Shown one piece after another: positions 1-8,360 of a stretch of 14,944 bases of DNA (positions are counted from its first letter, which is position 1; every line of letters begins with the position of its first letter). This DNA is from Planctomycetota bacterium (lineage in GTDB: Bacteria > Planctomycetota > Phycisphaerae > UBA1845). The position numbers and the translations under genes are program-made. The stretch lies in the NCBI GenBank assembly GCA_022563055.1, contig JADFOB010000004.1, positions 1 to 14,944 on the forward strand. Reading direction: 5' to 3'. The notes under the pieces are model-generated. The model was given only the letters and a program-made list of their open reading frames with translations, had not been told where the DNA came from and searched no databases.

Positions 1-190
1 AGCGGGAATCTCCGGGCGGCGCATCGAACAAGCTCACGGCGCGGCGTACCGCCCGATGCTGCCTGTACCCGTCCAAGAGAAGACCGATGAGCACAGGTTC
101 GACACCCCGCCAAAGAATCACCCTCACAAGGGCGCCCCGACACAAAGAGGGTCGGAGCTTACTGGAACCTTGTACGGAATGACACCCTGA
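1..190. other. left-edge region with two competing partial reading frames
   Basis: Two frames are open in the same codon register on opposite strands. On the plus strand a frame enters from the edge and stops with TGA at 188-190, giving a polar, Pro/His/Lys-rich tail of 62 residues. On the minus strand a frame can start at GTG 127 or GTG 121 and runs off the edge, giving a more hydrophobic N-terminus that includes VLIGLLLDG. GC at codon third positions looks similar in both, so I cannot choose. A plus-strand gene would converge on the lipoprotein gene; a minus-strand one would lie downstream of it in the same direction. Neither is recognisable. Confidence 0.3.
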
Positions 191-257
191 GTTGCGAACT
201 CAACACATGCGGGGGCACCAGCAGCTACCGGTCTCTTTCGAGCAGGCCTCAGCCTGC
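188..257. repeat. two small hairpins beyond the lipoprotein gene's 3' end
   Basis: A perfect hairpin TGAGTT-GCG-AACTCA lies at 188-202, its first three bases being the stop codon of the plus-strand edge frame. A second, GCAGGC-CTCA-GCCTGC, lies at 242-257, about 20 bases past the stop of the minus-strand lipoprotein gene. Neither has a run of T, so intrinsic termination is uncertain. The second resembles a decayed copy of the 8-base-arm palindromes found around 10442-10523. Confidence 0.4.
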
Positions 258-277
258 GACCCCAAGCACTGATTCCG

Positions 278-2053
278 TCACGGACGTTGCGCCGGCGGGG
301 GTCTGAGCAGCACTTCGACCGTGGTCCGATCGGTTACGACGTCTGGAAGCTGGAAGATCAAGTTGCCGTCCACGTCGTGTGCAATCGGATGGAAGATCAG
401 ATGATTCACATAGACCCAGGCATCCAGACCCTCCGAGTCGATGATCTTGAACGCCGGTGAGAAACGCGGGTGCTCCCGACCGTCAATCACAAACCGGACC
501 CGCCCCCGATCCGGTGCGATGACATGGCATCCCGAAGCCCGATCAAATCCCTGCGGCGTAAGATCCGGCGCACCGGCGGTGACGGGCGAGCCGAGCTCAA
601 GCTCCAGAGCCCCTGGTTGCCAGTAGTCGCCGGCGCGGGCGAGCGCCTCCCGGTAGGAAACAGCCCCGGCTGATCCCAGCAAGAGTTGGCAGACCCACCG
701 CTCGACGTTCTTGCCTGTAAGACTCGCACTTGCGACAAACGACACGCGGCGTTTGCCCTGCTCCGTTCGTGTTTGGCTGACCGTCATGTCGCGGGGGTCT
801 GCCATCGCGTAGAGCAGGGCGTAATCCGCGGTCTCGCTTCGGGCCAAGGCGTAAGCCGGCGGCTGGGCTGGATCGGAGGAGGTATGCGTCTGCACGCCGT
901 CCGCAGCCGTCGCGGTAAGCTCGACAGCCAGCCCCAAATGCGATGGAGACCAGGAGTCCGTCCGGGCTGTGCATTCGACGGCTGCGTAGATCTGACCTGT
1001 TGCGTAGATCGTATAGACCCATCGCTGGAACGGTCGATCCAACGGAGTCCCAGCCCAAAGCGCGGCGTCGGAACCCTCGACAAACCGCCAGTCGCAGGCT
1101 ACGACGACGCGTACCGCGTTGGCCTCTTCCACTCGTGGGTGGACGGCTACGGCTTCGCCCAGCGCGGCGAACCCGTCGACCGGCGCGGCGTCACCCGATA
1201 GTACAAGCGGACTTGGTCCGAGCGTCGCTTGGGCTACGAGGTTTCGTTGGCGGTACGGATCTTGCGCGAGATTGTACCAGCCTACGATTTGCCCGTTGGC
1301 CAACGTAATCTCGAACCGCCCGCCCGCGCCGATGTTCCATCGTCGCCCCACGCGCTGCACGTACAGCGCGCCCGCCGTGTTGCGGGAATCACCGAAAAGG
1401 TCCACGCGGTTGCCGGTGAGGATCAGGTCATCGAAATGGAGGGTCCGTGGTTGGTCCGAACCCGATACGGACAGGCGAATCTCGCGGACATCGTCCAGCG
1501 GAACGTGCTCGCCCACCTCCGCCAGATCGAGCCGCACAAAGTTCCACCCCTTATCCAGTGGAATCGAGGAGTGCACGCTGGATCGCAATTCGACAGGCCC
1601 CGTCGTGATGGTCACCTCGACACAGAGACCGGACCGCGGTGATTCGACCGCCATCAGGAAGAGATCGTAGGGGCGCCAATCTCGCTTCAAATACCAATTG
1701 GTGGCGCCGGTATTCGTGATGACAACGGTATCGTCCGGGGAGCCGGCGGTGAACCGCATGGCTGCACGACCGGTCTCGACTCGCCCGCCCTTCGTGTCCA
1801 GCACGCACGCCGCCTTATCGGAGACGCTGATCAACTGGAACAACTCCATGTGCGCGGGGTTCTCGAAATCGGCAATCACGACGAAGCGACCGCCGCCCAG
1901 GTCGTCGTAAGCCTGCATGAGGCGGTCCGTTTGGATAGGCGGCGCGGCGTGGCGCGATGGGAGAATTCGACACCCGGCAACCGCGACCAATCCGATCGCC
2001 ACCAAGGCAGCCGTTATGGTAGCGCGCAGGGGCCGAATCGTTCGGATCGCCAT
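278..2053 (-). CDS. large secreted lipoprotein with carbohydrate-binding-like N-terminal domain
   Basis: Predicted 591-residue lipoprotein of unknown function. The frame is open from ATG 2158, but I choose ATG 2053 because the protein then begins with a classic lipoprotein signal: basic residues, a hydrophobic stretch (about 11-25) and the lipobox VAGC with Cys28 as the lipidation site. No strong ribosome-binding site is visible at either start. Residues about 57-216 read like a galactose-binding or CBM-type beta-sandwich: VVIADFENP near the beginning, GWNFVRLDL in the middle and LHFDDLILTG at the end, a pattern typical of family 11-like modules that bind glycans. The remaining 370 residues are rich in beta-strand-like alternation and aromatic residues (for example GQIVGWYNL) but match no family I can name. 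It stands alone, divergent from the GNAT gene. A role in extracellular polysaccharide binding or processing is inference from the N-terminal domain only. Confidence 0.8.
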   Translation of the reverse strand: MAIRTIRPLRATITAALVAIGLVAVAGCRILPSRHAAPPIQTDRLMQAYDDLGGGRFVVIADFENPAHMELFQLISVSDKAACVLDTKGGRVETGRAAMRFTAGSPDDTVVITNTGATNWYLKRDWRPYDLFLMAVESPRSGLCVEVTITTGPVELRSSVHSSIPLDKGWNFVRLDLAEVGEHVPLDDVREIRLSVSGSDQPRTLHFDDLILTGNRVDLFGDSRNTAGALYVQRVGRRWNIGAGGRFEITLANGQIVGWYNLAQDPYRQRNLVAQATLGPSPLVLSGDAAPVDGFAALGEAVAVHPRVEEANAVRVVVACDWRFVEGSDAALWAGTPLDRPFQRWVYTIYATGQIYAAVECTARTDSWSPSHLGLAVELTATAADGVQTHTSSDPAQPPAYALARSETADYALLYAMADPRDMTVSQTRTEQGKRRVSFVASASLTGKNVERWVCQLLLGSAGAVSYREALARAGDYWQPGALELELGSPVTAGAPDLTPQGFDRASGCHVIAPDRGRVRFVIDGREHPRFSPAFKIIDSEGLDAWVYVNHLIFHPIAHDVDGNLIFQLPDVVTDRTTVEVLLRPPPAQRP

Positions 2054-2390
2054 GGGCCAAGAGCCTAGCCGACCGCTGGGAATCGTGCAACGAGTTCGCG
2101 CGAACGGGCTTTTTCGTGGTCGCCCCATGAGAAACAAGTAGCGCGGCCTCATTACCACGATATTCTCGGACCTGATCGCCGATGCGGATCGTCGCGGATC
2201 ACTCGGGACAAAGCGGTGACAGCCCGTTCCCGACCCTGCGGCGCGAGACTAGAATGAAAAGGAATCGAGGTGGAAAAGCCCGCTGAGAACCGCGGCGATC
2301 GCTTCCCGAGTTCGCGCAGTGCGGTGCTCTACGGCCGCCACGGGGGGCGGCCGCTACTTTCCAAAGGGAACGGTAGGGTTCAGACAGACA
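2054..2390. other. divergent intergenic region between lipoprotein and GNAT genes
   Basis: This 337-base gap separates two genes read outward from it. It should hold both promoters; the best plus-strand match is TAGAAT at 2250-2255, but no convincing -35 lies 16-18 bases before it. Copy A of an 84-base repeat fills 2277-2360, ending 30 bases before the GNAT start codon. Nothing else is recognisable. Confidence 0.6.
2277..2360 (+). repeat. 84-base intergenic repeat, copy A
   Basis: Copy A aligns without gaps to copy B at 14373-14456. The last 33 bases are identical; the first 51 differ at 14 positions, so 70 of 84 bases match. The identical part contains the hairpin CGGCCGCC-ACGGGG-GGCGGCCG followed by CTACTTT. 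Both copies lie on the plus strand a short distance upstream of a start codon (GNAT here, acylphosphatase for copy B). The degree of conservation concentrated on the hairpin suggests a structured, mobile or selected element. Confidence 0.85.
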
Positions 2391-2837
2391 ATGGCGAACG
2401 CGAAGATAGAACCTGTGGGAACGTCGGAGGCGGGGTTGGTGGTGGGGCTCTATAACGAGGTGTTCAGCCCGCCCCTGGACGAAGAGCTTTTCCGCCGCCG
2501 TTTCGCCGGCAGGCGGAATATCAGCATGTTGATCGCGACGCTCGAGGATCGCCCGGTGGGGTTCATCGTTGGGTTTGAGCTCACTCCGTCGACATATTTC
2601 AGTTGGGTGGCGGGCGTGCTTCCCGATTTTCGGCGCGCGGGCATCGCCACACAATTGATGCAGGCCCAGCAGGCGTGGGCGCAGGACCATCACTACGGCA
2701 TTATCCGATTTGAATGCCAGAACCAACATCGCCCCATGCTCCACGTGGCGATCACGGAAGGCTACGATTTGGTCGGTATCCGGTGGGACACCGACAGTGC
2801 CAACAACGTCGTGATCTTCGAGAAGGATCTGCGATAA
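2391..2837 (+). CDS. GNAT family N-acetyltransferase
   Basis: Predicted 148-residue acetyltransferase that would transfer an acetyl group from acetyl-CoA to an amine; the substrate is unknown. The acetyl-CoA-binding motif A is clear at residues 72-86, WVAGVLPDF followed by RRAGIA, matching the family R/Q-x-x-G-x-G/A signature. A following motif-B region (about 104-130) contains FECQNQHRPMLH and the short turn EGYDLVGI typical of the C-terminal half of these folds. The frame is open upstream to 2319, but that extension is encoded by the 84-base repeat, so I start at ATG 2391; the ribosome-binding site is weak. It is followed after 42 bases by the HEAT-repeat gene and is probably co-transcribed with it. 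Length is normal for a single GNAT domain. Confidence 0.85.
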   Translation: MANAKIEPVGTSEAGLVVGLYNEVFSPPLDEELFRRRFAGRRNISMLIATLEDRPVGFIVGFELTPSTYFSWVAGVLPDFRRAGIATQLMQAQQAWAQDHHYGIIRFECQNQHRPMLHVAITEGYDLVGIRWDTDSANNVVIFEKDLR

Positions 2838-2879
2838 CATTCGCCACAAGCAGCGTACGGGCAATCGCCGATATCCCCG

Positions 2880-4847
2880 GTGATGACCGCAGGAAACTTA
2901 CCAACGGCGTTTTTGCTGCTCGAGAACGAGCAGGGCGGTGCGGTCGATGCCGCTCTGGTGGAGGCCTTTGCGGAGTTGGACCCTCCGGCCAGGCCGATCG
3001 CACTGAAGCGGCTGATCGACTGTGCGGACCCATCGGCGCTGGCTATCATCGTCGGGCGATTCCGGCGGTATCCGAGCGACCTCCAGGATCTACTTCTGGA
3101 TCACGTTGGTGATCTGTTCCCCGCGATACGGTTGGCTGTCGCGCTCCCGACGTTCGAGGAGCGCGCCGGGGCAATCGACGTGATCGTGCGGAGTCACACC
3201 TGCAAACTGGCCTACCTTCTAGGCGAGGCACTCAAGTCGCGCTGCGCCAAGACGCGCGAGCGAGCGGCGGCGGGCCTGCACGCGATGGTCCAACGGTGGA
3301 TCGAAAGTGATACAAGTCGATCGCACGCTGCCCACGCTGCCATTATTGAAGAGGGCGAGGGCGAGGATGAGGGTCGGGATGAGGGTGCGGATCATGCGCC
3401 GCATGATCAAGGTGAGCACCTCGCCCAGGCGCTGCGAGTCGGAATCGCCAGGTGGGAATCCCATCTTCAACCCATGGTGTTGGAGGCCGCCGCCTCGATG
3501 GCGGATCGCGTTGCGGACGCCATACGTTCCAAACTCGAGGAACGCCGCACAAAGATCGCCCGGGCACTGCGCGACCTGCTCACGGGAACGATTGACGCGA
3601 GGATGGCCCGCTTTGCGCTGACGGCGCTGACCATGCCGGCGCTTCGAACGACGGCTGCCCGCGCGATCACCGAGGCGCGGGATCCAGCTTTTATACGCGC
3701 CATCCTGGGTGAGGTATGGATGCTCGACGATCCCGAGGTTCAACGCGGGTGCCGCTGGATTCGCGGTGGGCGGTGGCTTTGTGATTGTGTGGGTCGGCTC
3801 GATGATCTTCGAGAGCACGAGGCTTTGGCTGCGGTCCGGATGATCGATGCCGTGGGCGGATCCCACGAAAGCAAAATGGCCTTGTACCAGGAATTGATCG
3901 AGACGGATGATGACGAGCTGGGGCGCGCGGTGATCCGACAACTCGTGTCGGATCCCTCGGACTCAGCCACGGACTTGCTCGGTACGGTCGCTGTGCGAGG
4001 GTCCGACGAATTGGCTGCGATGGCCGGGCGCGAGCTTCAACAGCGCAGACCCGATGCCACTGCCCAAGGCGTCGGCGGCGACGCGCCCGCGATGGATGAG
4101 GAAAACGCGGCCATCCAGCAAGCGATGGATACCTGTTGGCACACCTTTGATCGCGCGGCGCCTGCGAAGCGATCGGAGCTGCTGGCGACCATGCGATCGG
4201 GCGAGGCGCGAGCGTGGGTGTTCCTCCGCGCGCGCTGCGTGAGCCGACAGGCCACGGACCGGGCGCGGGCGCTGCGTATGGTACAAGCGCTGGGAGTTGT
4301 GGCGCAATTCGATGAGCAGGTCTATCGCCTGACGCACGATCCCGATCCGCTCGTGCGAAGTCTGGCTATGACACTGCTTGTGGAGTTGCCCGGACCCACG
4401 AGCTACCGTGTGCTTCGCGCCGCGATGGACGACCCGGACGCGCGGGTGCAGGCCAACGCAATCGAAGTCCTCGACACGCTCGATATCGATGATCGTATCG
4501 CCGTGACCGACAAAAAGCTGGATTCGCCCGACAACCGGGTCCGGGCCAATGCGGTGAAATCGCTGCTGCGGACCGAGCTTCACCGCGCGGGCGAGGTTCT
4601 GCTTGAGATGCTGGACGACTCGTCCCGCGCATCGAGGCTTAGCGCGCTTTGGGTTGTTCAGCGGCTCTGTCTGTCCTCGCTCGTGGAGCGCCTGGAGGCA
4701 ATGGGCCGCGACGACCCCGACAAACGGGTTCGGGAGCGCGCCACGCGAATCATTCACGAGCTGGACTCGCCGCAAGTATCCGGTGCGGTGCCAAAGGAGT
4801 CGGCGGCGCTGCTTAGCCCGGAATCTCAGGCGGGAGGTGATTCGTGA
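2880..4847 (+). CDS. HEAT-repeat protein, 655 residues
   Basis: Long alpha-helical protein of unknown function, probably a cytoplasmic scaffold, since no signal peptide or membrane segment is seen. The last third (about 480-640) carries recognisable HEAT units with the usual D-P-x-x-x-V-R-x-x-A pattern: DPDPLVRSLA, DPDARVQANA, SPDNRVRANA and DPDKRVRERA, each followed by a second helix. The N-terminal half is less regular but still helical. An acidic, low-complexity insert at residues 156-180 (EEGEGEDEGRDEG and flanking His/Asp residues) probably forms a disordered loop. The start is either GTG 2880 or ATG 2883, the two being adjacent codons; neither has a clear Shine-Dalgarno site. The stop overlaps the start of the next gene by four bases, so the two are almost certainly translated together. 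Confidence 0.85.
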   Translation: MMTAGNLPTAFLLLENEQGGAVDAALVEAFAELDPPARPIALKRLIDCADPSALAIIVGRFRRYPSDLQDLLLDHVGDLFPAIRLAVALPTFEERAGAIDVIVRSHTCKLAYLLGEALKSRCAKTRERAAAGLHAMVQRWIESDTSRSHAAHAAIIEEGEGEDEGRDEGADHAPHDQGEHLAQALRVGIARWESHLQPMVLEAAASMADRVADAIRSKLEERRTKIARALRDLLTGTIDARMARFALTALTMPALRTTAARAITEARDPAFIRAILGEVWMLDDPEVQRGCRWIRGGRWLCDCVGRLDDLREHEALAAVRMIDAVGGSHESKMALYQELIETDDDELGRAVIRQLVSDPSDSATDLLGTVAVRGSDELAAMAGRELQQRRPDATAQGVGGDAPAMDEENAAIQQAMDTCWHTFDRAAPAKRSELLATMRSGEARAWVFLRARCVSRQATDRARALRMVQALGVVAQFDEQVYRLTHDPDPLVRSLAMTLLVELPGPTSYRVLRAAMDDPDARVQANAIEVLDTLDIDDRIAVTDKKLDSPDNRVRANAVKSLLRTELHRAGEVLLEMLDDSSRASRLSALWVVQRLCLSSLVERLEAMGRDDPDKRVRERATRIIHELDSPQVSGAVPKESAALLSPESQAGGDS

Positions 4848-5284
4848 TCGCCGCAATCGTGCTAGTCGGTGCCAATGACTTGACAGAGATTCAGCGCAGC
4901 GTGGCTGAGCACTTTCGTGAGGGCGGGTCGTTTCTATCCATCATGCTCGTGCTTGCGGTGACGGCGGCGATTGTCGTCTTGGCGTATGGCCTGACGCGCC
5001 GCCAGCAGCGACGCGGTTGCCGAGCCAGCCAGGGTGATCCGCGACAGCTTTATCAACACCTCCTCAAGAAACTGGATCTGACAACCGCCGGGCGCCGCTT
5101 GCTTGGAGCCATAGCGAACGACCTTCGACTGAAGCATCCGACCGCGATGCTACTGAGTCCCACACTCTTTGACCGCTATGTCGAACAGTGGCGGGCGCAA
5201 CGTCGAGGGTTCGGTCGCGCGCTCGCCCAACCCCAACAGCCTGAGTCCGTGGCAGAGGTTCGCGCCGTCCTTTTTCCCGGTTAA
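4844..5284 (+). CDS. small single-pass membrane protein
   Basis: Predicted 146-residue protein that I do not recognise. The GTG start at 4844 overlaps the stop of the HEAT-repeat gene (GTGA) and is preceded by a strong Shine-Dalgarno sequence GGAGGTGA at 4833-4840, three bases away, which fixes the start. A single membrane-spanning segment lies at about residues 28-50 (FLSIMLVLAVTAAIVVLAYG), followed at once by the basic stretch TRRQQRR, which by the positive-inside rule places the C-terminal 90 residues in the cytoplasm. That tail has a compact helical look (LYQHLLKKLDLT, LLGAIANDLRL). The tight coupling suggests it anchors, or otherwise partners, the HEAT-repeat protein; that is inference. 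Confidence 0.75.
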   Translation: MIAAIVLVGANDLTEIQRSVAEHFREGGSFLSIMLVLAVTAAIVVLAYGLTRRQQRRGCRASQGDPRQLYQHLLKKLDLTTAGRRLLGAIANDLRLKHPTAMLLSPTLFDRYVEQWRAQRRGFGRALAQPQQPESVAEVRAVLFPG

Positions 5285-5303
5285 GTGGGCGGGCGCGACG
5301 AGG

Positions 5304-5405
5304 AAAGAACCACAAGGAAAACGTCGAAACGTCGAAACGTCAAAACGTCAAAACGTCGAAACGTCGAAACCGTTGACCTCTTCTCGGTGTCTCGGTGGTG
5401 TTTTA
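5304..5405. repeat. half-element repeat with an embedded 8-base minisatellite
   Basis: This region between two convergent genes holds three parts. Its left edge, AAAGAACCACAAGG at about 5304-5317, resembles the end of the purine-rich arms at 8356-8474. The middle, 5319-5366, is six exact-length tandem units of AAACGTC followed by G, G, A, A, G, G in turn. Its right edge, 5382-5404, is the reverse complement of 8356-8378 with one mismatch in 23 bases. The right edge runs into the stop codon of the SGNH hydrolase gene (TTA on the plus strand, 5403-5405). Confidence 0.85.
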
Positions 5406-6611
5406 GTCCGGCGAATGCGGCGTTGCACGGTTGCCGTGGCGTGGAGAGAGTAGCCCGCCGGCGAGTGTGGGTTGCCCGTGGGGAACAAACGCTGCGATGT
5501 CCAGGGGATCACCACGACGTTGGATCAACCGGTCGATGTGGGGGCGGATCCCATCGGCGATGTAGCGAACGAACGTGACTTGCCCTTGCGGCGTGAAGTG
5601 ACAAAAGTCTGACATCCAATCGTTGCCGCCCTTCAAGGCGGCGGCTGTGTCGATAAGATGGACGTCATCCCATCGATCGGTGTACCATCGCGTGATTTCA
5701 TTGGCGTCCGCGACGGCGTCGCTCCAGCGCTTCAGCGAGTGCTTGAACTCATAGTCGTCGTTGAAGACGAACGTGCAGAGGAAGCTCTCGATGCGCCGGG
5801 CCCGGGCAACCGAAATGAGCGTATAGAGGTTCTGACGAAACGGTTCCATTCCGTGGTACCGGTCCTTCTCAAAATCGACGCGGTACTTGGAGACCATCGC
5901 GCCAAAATCGACCGTCGCCACTTTCCGCTCGAACACGGCCCGGAATCCCACGTAGGCGGCGGAAGCATCCAACCACAACGGCAACTTGTCCCAGAACAGC
6001 GGCGTGTTCTTCTCCAATCGTCCGCGCCAGTGTGAATAATCAGGCGAATGGGCGTCGCCGAAGGCGGGCACCGCGTCGTTGACAGCCTTGTACACGATAA
6101 TCGCGTCGGGTCCGAGCGGAAGGCATCGCGTGATAAAGTTGATGACCGATTCCATCGAGGTCCAGCAGATGTTGCCGGCGTTGATCACCTCGAGGTCGAG
6201 TCCGCGCCGGGCGAAGTCGTCGTGAAGCTCGTCCTGCAGAAGAGCGGGGTATCCATCCCACGTTGTCGATCCGCCCAGACAGACGATGCGGTAAGTGTCC
6301 GGTGGTTTCCGGCGGGTGATCTCCTCGCCGCGAAACCCCAGTTCGTTCACGCGGTGGTCTTCGGGATTGGGAATGAAAGGCAGATAGGGATAATCACTGC
6401 GCTGGCTCTGCCACGCGAGTTCCAGCCGATGGGCGCGGCGTGTGCGGTATCGGGTGCGGTGCTCATCGACGGAGATGCCCGTGGTGGCGTCGACAACCCG
6501 GGCGCCAAACTCCGCAAGCCCCATGCCCGCGAGCAGCAGGATAAAGACAAACAGAAGCCGCTTGCGAACTGACAGTCGATGCGACTCCGGGCTGCTCGGC
6601 GTGTCTACCAT
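5403..6611 (-). CDS. membrane-anchored SGNH/GDSL-type hydrolase
   Basis: Predicted 402-residue esterase- or acyltransferase-like protein. An N-terminal hydrophobic segment (about residues 19-35, after basic RKR) would act as a signal anchor and place the catalytic domain outside the cytoplasmic membrane. SGNH signatures are in order: GGSTTWDG at 113-120 with the nucleophile Ser115, NAGN at 144-147 supplying the oxyanion Gly, VND at 177-179 supplying the Asn, and DFCH at 335-338 supplying the Asp/His pair. The family hydrolyses or transfers O-acyl groups on glycans, lipids or other esters; the substrate here cannot be told. The start is certain: AAAGGAGG at 6617-6624 lies five bases before the ATG. 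The tail after residue about 365 is Pro/Gly/His-rich and looks unstructured. The stop codon lies at the edge of a repeat. Confidence 0.85.
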   Translation of the reverse strand: MVDTPSSPESHRLSVRKRLLFVFILLLAGMGLAEFGARVVDATTGISVDEHRTRYRTRRAHRLELAWQSQRSDYPYLPFIPNPEDHRVNELGFRGEEITRRKPPDTYRIVCLGGSTTWDGYPALLQDELHDDFARRGLDLEVINAGNICWTSMESVINFITRCLPLGPDAIIVYKAVNDAVPAFGDAHSPDYSHWRGRLEKNTPLFWDKLPLWLDASAAYVGFRAVFERKVATVDFGAMVSKYRVDFEKDRYHGMEPFRQNLYTLISVARARRIESFLCTFVFNDDYEFKHSLKRWSDAVADANEITRWYTDRWDDVHLIDTAAALKGGNDWMSDFCHFTPQGQVTFVRYIADGIRPHIDRLIQRRGDPLDIAAFVPHGQPTLAGGLLSPRHGNRATPHSPD

Positions 6612-6846
6612 AACGACCTCCTTTGCCTCCCCAAGCGCCGTGGGCGCGCGGGGTACGCCGATCGCATCGAGATGCTGAGGGCGCGCAGTCCAAAGACGTT
6701 ATCGGAAGCTCGGGCGGTCGAGTTGATAATGGTCAGACGCGGGTGGTTCGCAGGGTGCGCGCGAGGTACCCGTCGCTTGCGCTCGGGGCTCGGTTTGCGC
6801 GCCCTGGGTTTGCAAATATAGCCACGATCCGGAGGCGGACCCGTTT
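6612..6846. other. intergenic gap between metK and the SGNH gene
   Basis: The 235 bases between two minus-strand genes contain the SGNH ribosome-binding site at their left end and no convincing gene, repeat or intrinsic terminator. The gap is long enough to hold a separate promoter for the SGNH gene, but I could not pick one with confidence. Confidence 0.4.
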
Positions 6847-8091
6847 CTACACGGTCTGTAGGAGGTCGGCGGCGGAGCGCAGGGCAGTGACCTTGTCGGT
6901 TTTTTCCCAGGTGAAGCCGTCACCCTCGCGCCCGAAATGCCCGTGGCGGGCGGTCTCGAGATAGATCGGACGCCGCAGATTCAAGTAGTCGATGATGCCG
7001 CTTGGCGTGAGGGGGAAAACATCCCGGACGATCCGTTCCAGTCGTCTCGGTTCGAGTTCACTGGTTCCAAACGTCTCGACTCGGACACTGACAGGATCGG
7101 CCACCCCGATGGCGTAGGCAAGCTGGATCTCGCAGCGGCGGGCGAGCCCGGCGGCGACGATGTTCTTGGCGATGTACCGGCCCATGTACGCAGCGGAGCG
7201 ATCCACCTTGGTGGGATCCTTGCCGGAGAACGCCCCGCCGCCGTGGCGCCCGCGTCCGCCGTAGGTGTCGACGATGATCTTGCGGCCTGTCAGCCCGGAA
7301 TCCCCGTGTGGTCCGCCAATGACGAAGCGTCCAGTCGGGTTAATGTGGATGGTGACGTTGTTTGAGCGCAAGTTTGGACACTCTCGCCGCACCACGGGGT
7401 TGATGATCTTCTCGCGAATCTCATCCTGCGCAGCCTCGGTCATCCGGTTCGTCTTCGGGTCGACCACAGCCTCCGTGTGCTGGGTGGAAATGACAATCGT
7501 TTCGAGCCCCGTGGGATTGTCGTCATCATCGTAGGCCACGGTGACTTGCGATTTTGCGTCGGGTCGTAGCCAGGTGATTTCCTGTGTTTTCCGCACCCGA
7601 GCGAGCTGCTCGACCAGTCGATGTGCCAAGTGGATGGGAAGGGGCATCAGCGATTCGGTCTCGTCGCACGCGAATCCGAACATCAAACCTTGATCCCCGG
7701 CACCCTGCTCGGTGTGCAGCCCTTCGCCCTCGGTGACGCCCTGGCTGATGTCGGGCGATTGGGGGTGAATCGCCTGCAGCACCGCGCAGCAGCGATAGTC
7801 GAAGCCGATATCGGGATCGACGTATCCAATGTCCCGGATCGTGCGGCGGACGGTCTCCTCGAACCGACCCAGCGCGCCCCTGGCTGCCTCGTTGTGAACG
7901 GTGACTTCACCGGCAATGACGACCAAGCCGGTGGCGACGAGGGTCTCGATGGCTGTCCGTGCGTACGGATCGTGTTCCAGCAAGCTGTCCAACAGCGCAT
8001 CTGAGATTTGGTCGGCCATCTTGTCCGGATGGCCCATCGAGACCGATTCTGAAGTAAAGAGATTCGGTCCCGCTTGATCCTGATGAGTCAC
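6847..8091 (-). CDS. metK: S-adenosylmethionine synthetase (methionine adenosyltransferase)
   Basis: Makes S-adenosylmethionine from methionine and ATP in the cytoplasm, as a tetramer that needs magnesium and potassium. All hallmark motifs are visible: [13 protein letters not shown] near the N-terminus, the [10 protein letters not shown] hexapeptide region in the central domain, and the glycine-rich P-loop-like [16 protein letters not shown] near residue 275, followed by [11 protein letters not shown]. The frame is open to ATG 8142, but I choose GTG 8091 because AGGAG at 8099-8103 sits seven bases before it and because homologues begin just before the FTSESV motif. That gives 414 residues, slightly longer than the 380-400 usual in bacteria. 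A good promoter lies just upstream at 8146-8174. No known SAM or SAH riboswitch fold is apparent in the leader. Confidence 0.97.
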   Translation of the reverse strand: MTHQDQAGPNLFTSESVSMGHPDKMADQISDALLDSLLEHDPYARTAIETLVATGLVVIAGEVTVHNEAARGALGRFEETVRRTIRDIGYVDPDIGFDYRCCAVLQAIHPQSPDISQGVTEGEGLHTEQGAGDQGLMFGFACDETESLMPLPIHLAHRLVEQLARVRKTQEITWLRPDAKSQVTVAYDDDDNPTGLETIVISTQHTEAVVDPKTNRMTEAAQDEIREKIINPVVRRECPNLRSNNVTIHINPTGRFVIGGPHGDSGLTGRKIIVDTYGGRGRHGGGAFSGKDPTKVDRSAAYMGRYIAKNIVAAGLARRCEIQLAYAIGVADPVSVRVETFGTSELEPRRLERIVRDVFPLTPSGIIDYLNLRRPIYLETARHGHFGREGDGFTWEKTDKVTALRSAADLLQTV

Positions 8092-8145
8092 GATCGCTCT
8101 CCTGCGTCGGTTCGCGTGCGAATTCCGGTCGCCACCACACATCCT

Positions 8146-8174
8146 ATTTTATGAGCCCGCCCCCGCGACCGCAA
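8146..8174 (-). promoter_or_regulatory. sigma-70-like promoter of metK
   Basis: On the minus strand, TTGCGG (8174-8169) and TAAAAT (8151-8146) are separated by exactly 17 bases. The -10 box matches the consensus at five of six positions; the -35 keeps TTG. Transcription would begin near 8139, giving a leader of roughly 48 bases before the GTG start. Confidence 0.55.
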
Positions 8175-8360
8175 CTGTCGGCCTTCTTGGGTGTAGCCAT
8201 CCTCGGGGACAAGACCGAAATAGTCACGCCACACCCTACGGCATTCACGTCGGCAGCCTCGGACCGGCACAACTTTGGTACGTGCTGGATGCACAACGCA
8301 GGTCGTGCCTCAGACGGGTGATCCGATCCCACGATCAGGCCACCTGCTAAAAGCCAAAAC

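Noticed and set aside
2250..2255. TAGAAT as a -10 box for the GNAT operon
   Set aside because: The hexamer 17 bases upstream is TTCCCG, too poor for a confident promoter call.
2199..2864. 221-codon minus-strand frame opposite the GNAT gene
   Set aside because: It overlaps the GNAT gene, passes through the 84-base repeat and has no recognisable motif; it is a GC-rich antisense shadow.
5319..5366. CRISPR array
   Set aside because: Units are contiguous 8-base repeats without spacers and no cas genes are present.
8102..8345. SAM or SAH riboswitch upstream of metK
   Set aside because: The short predicted leader and the sequence above it show none of the conserved cores of these riboswitch classes that I can recognise.
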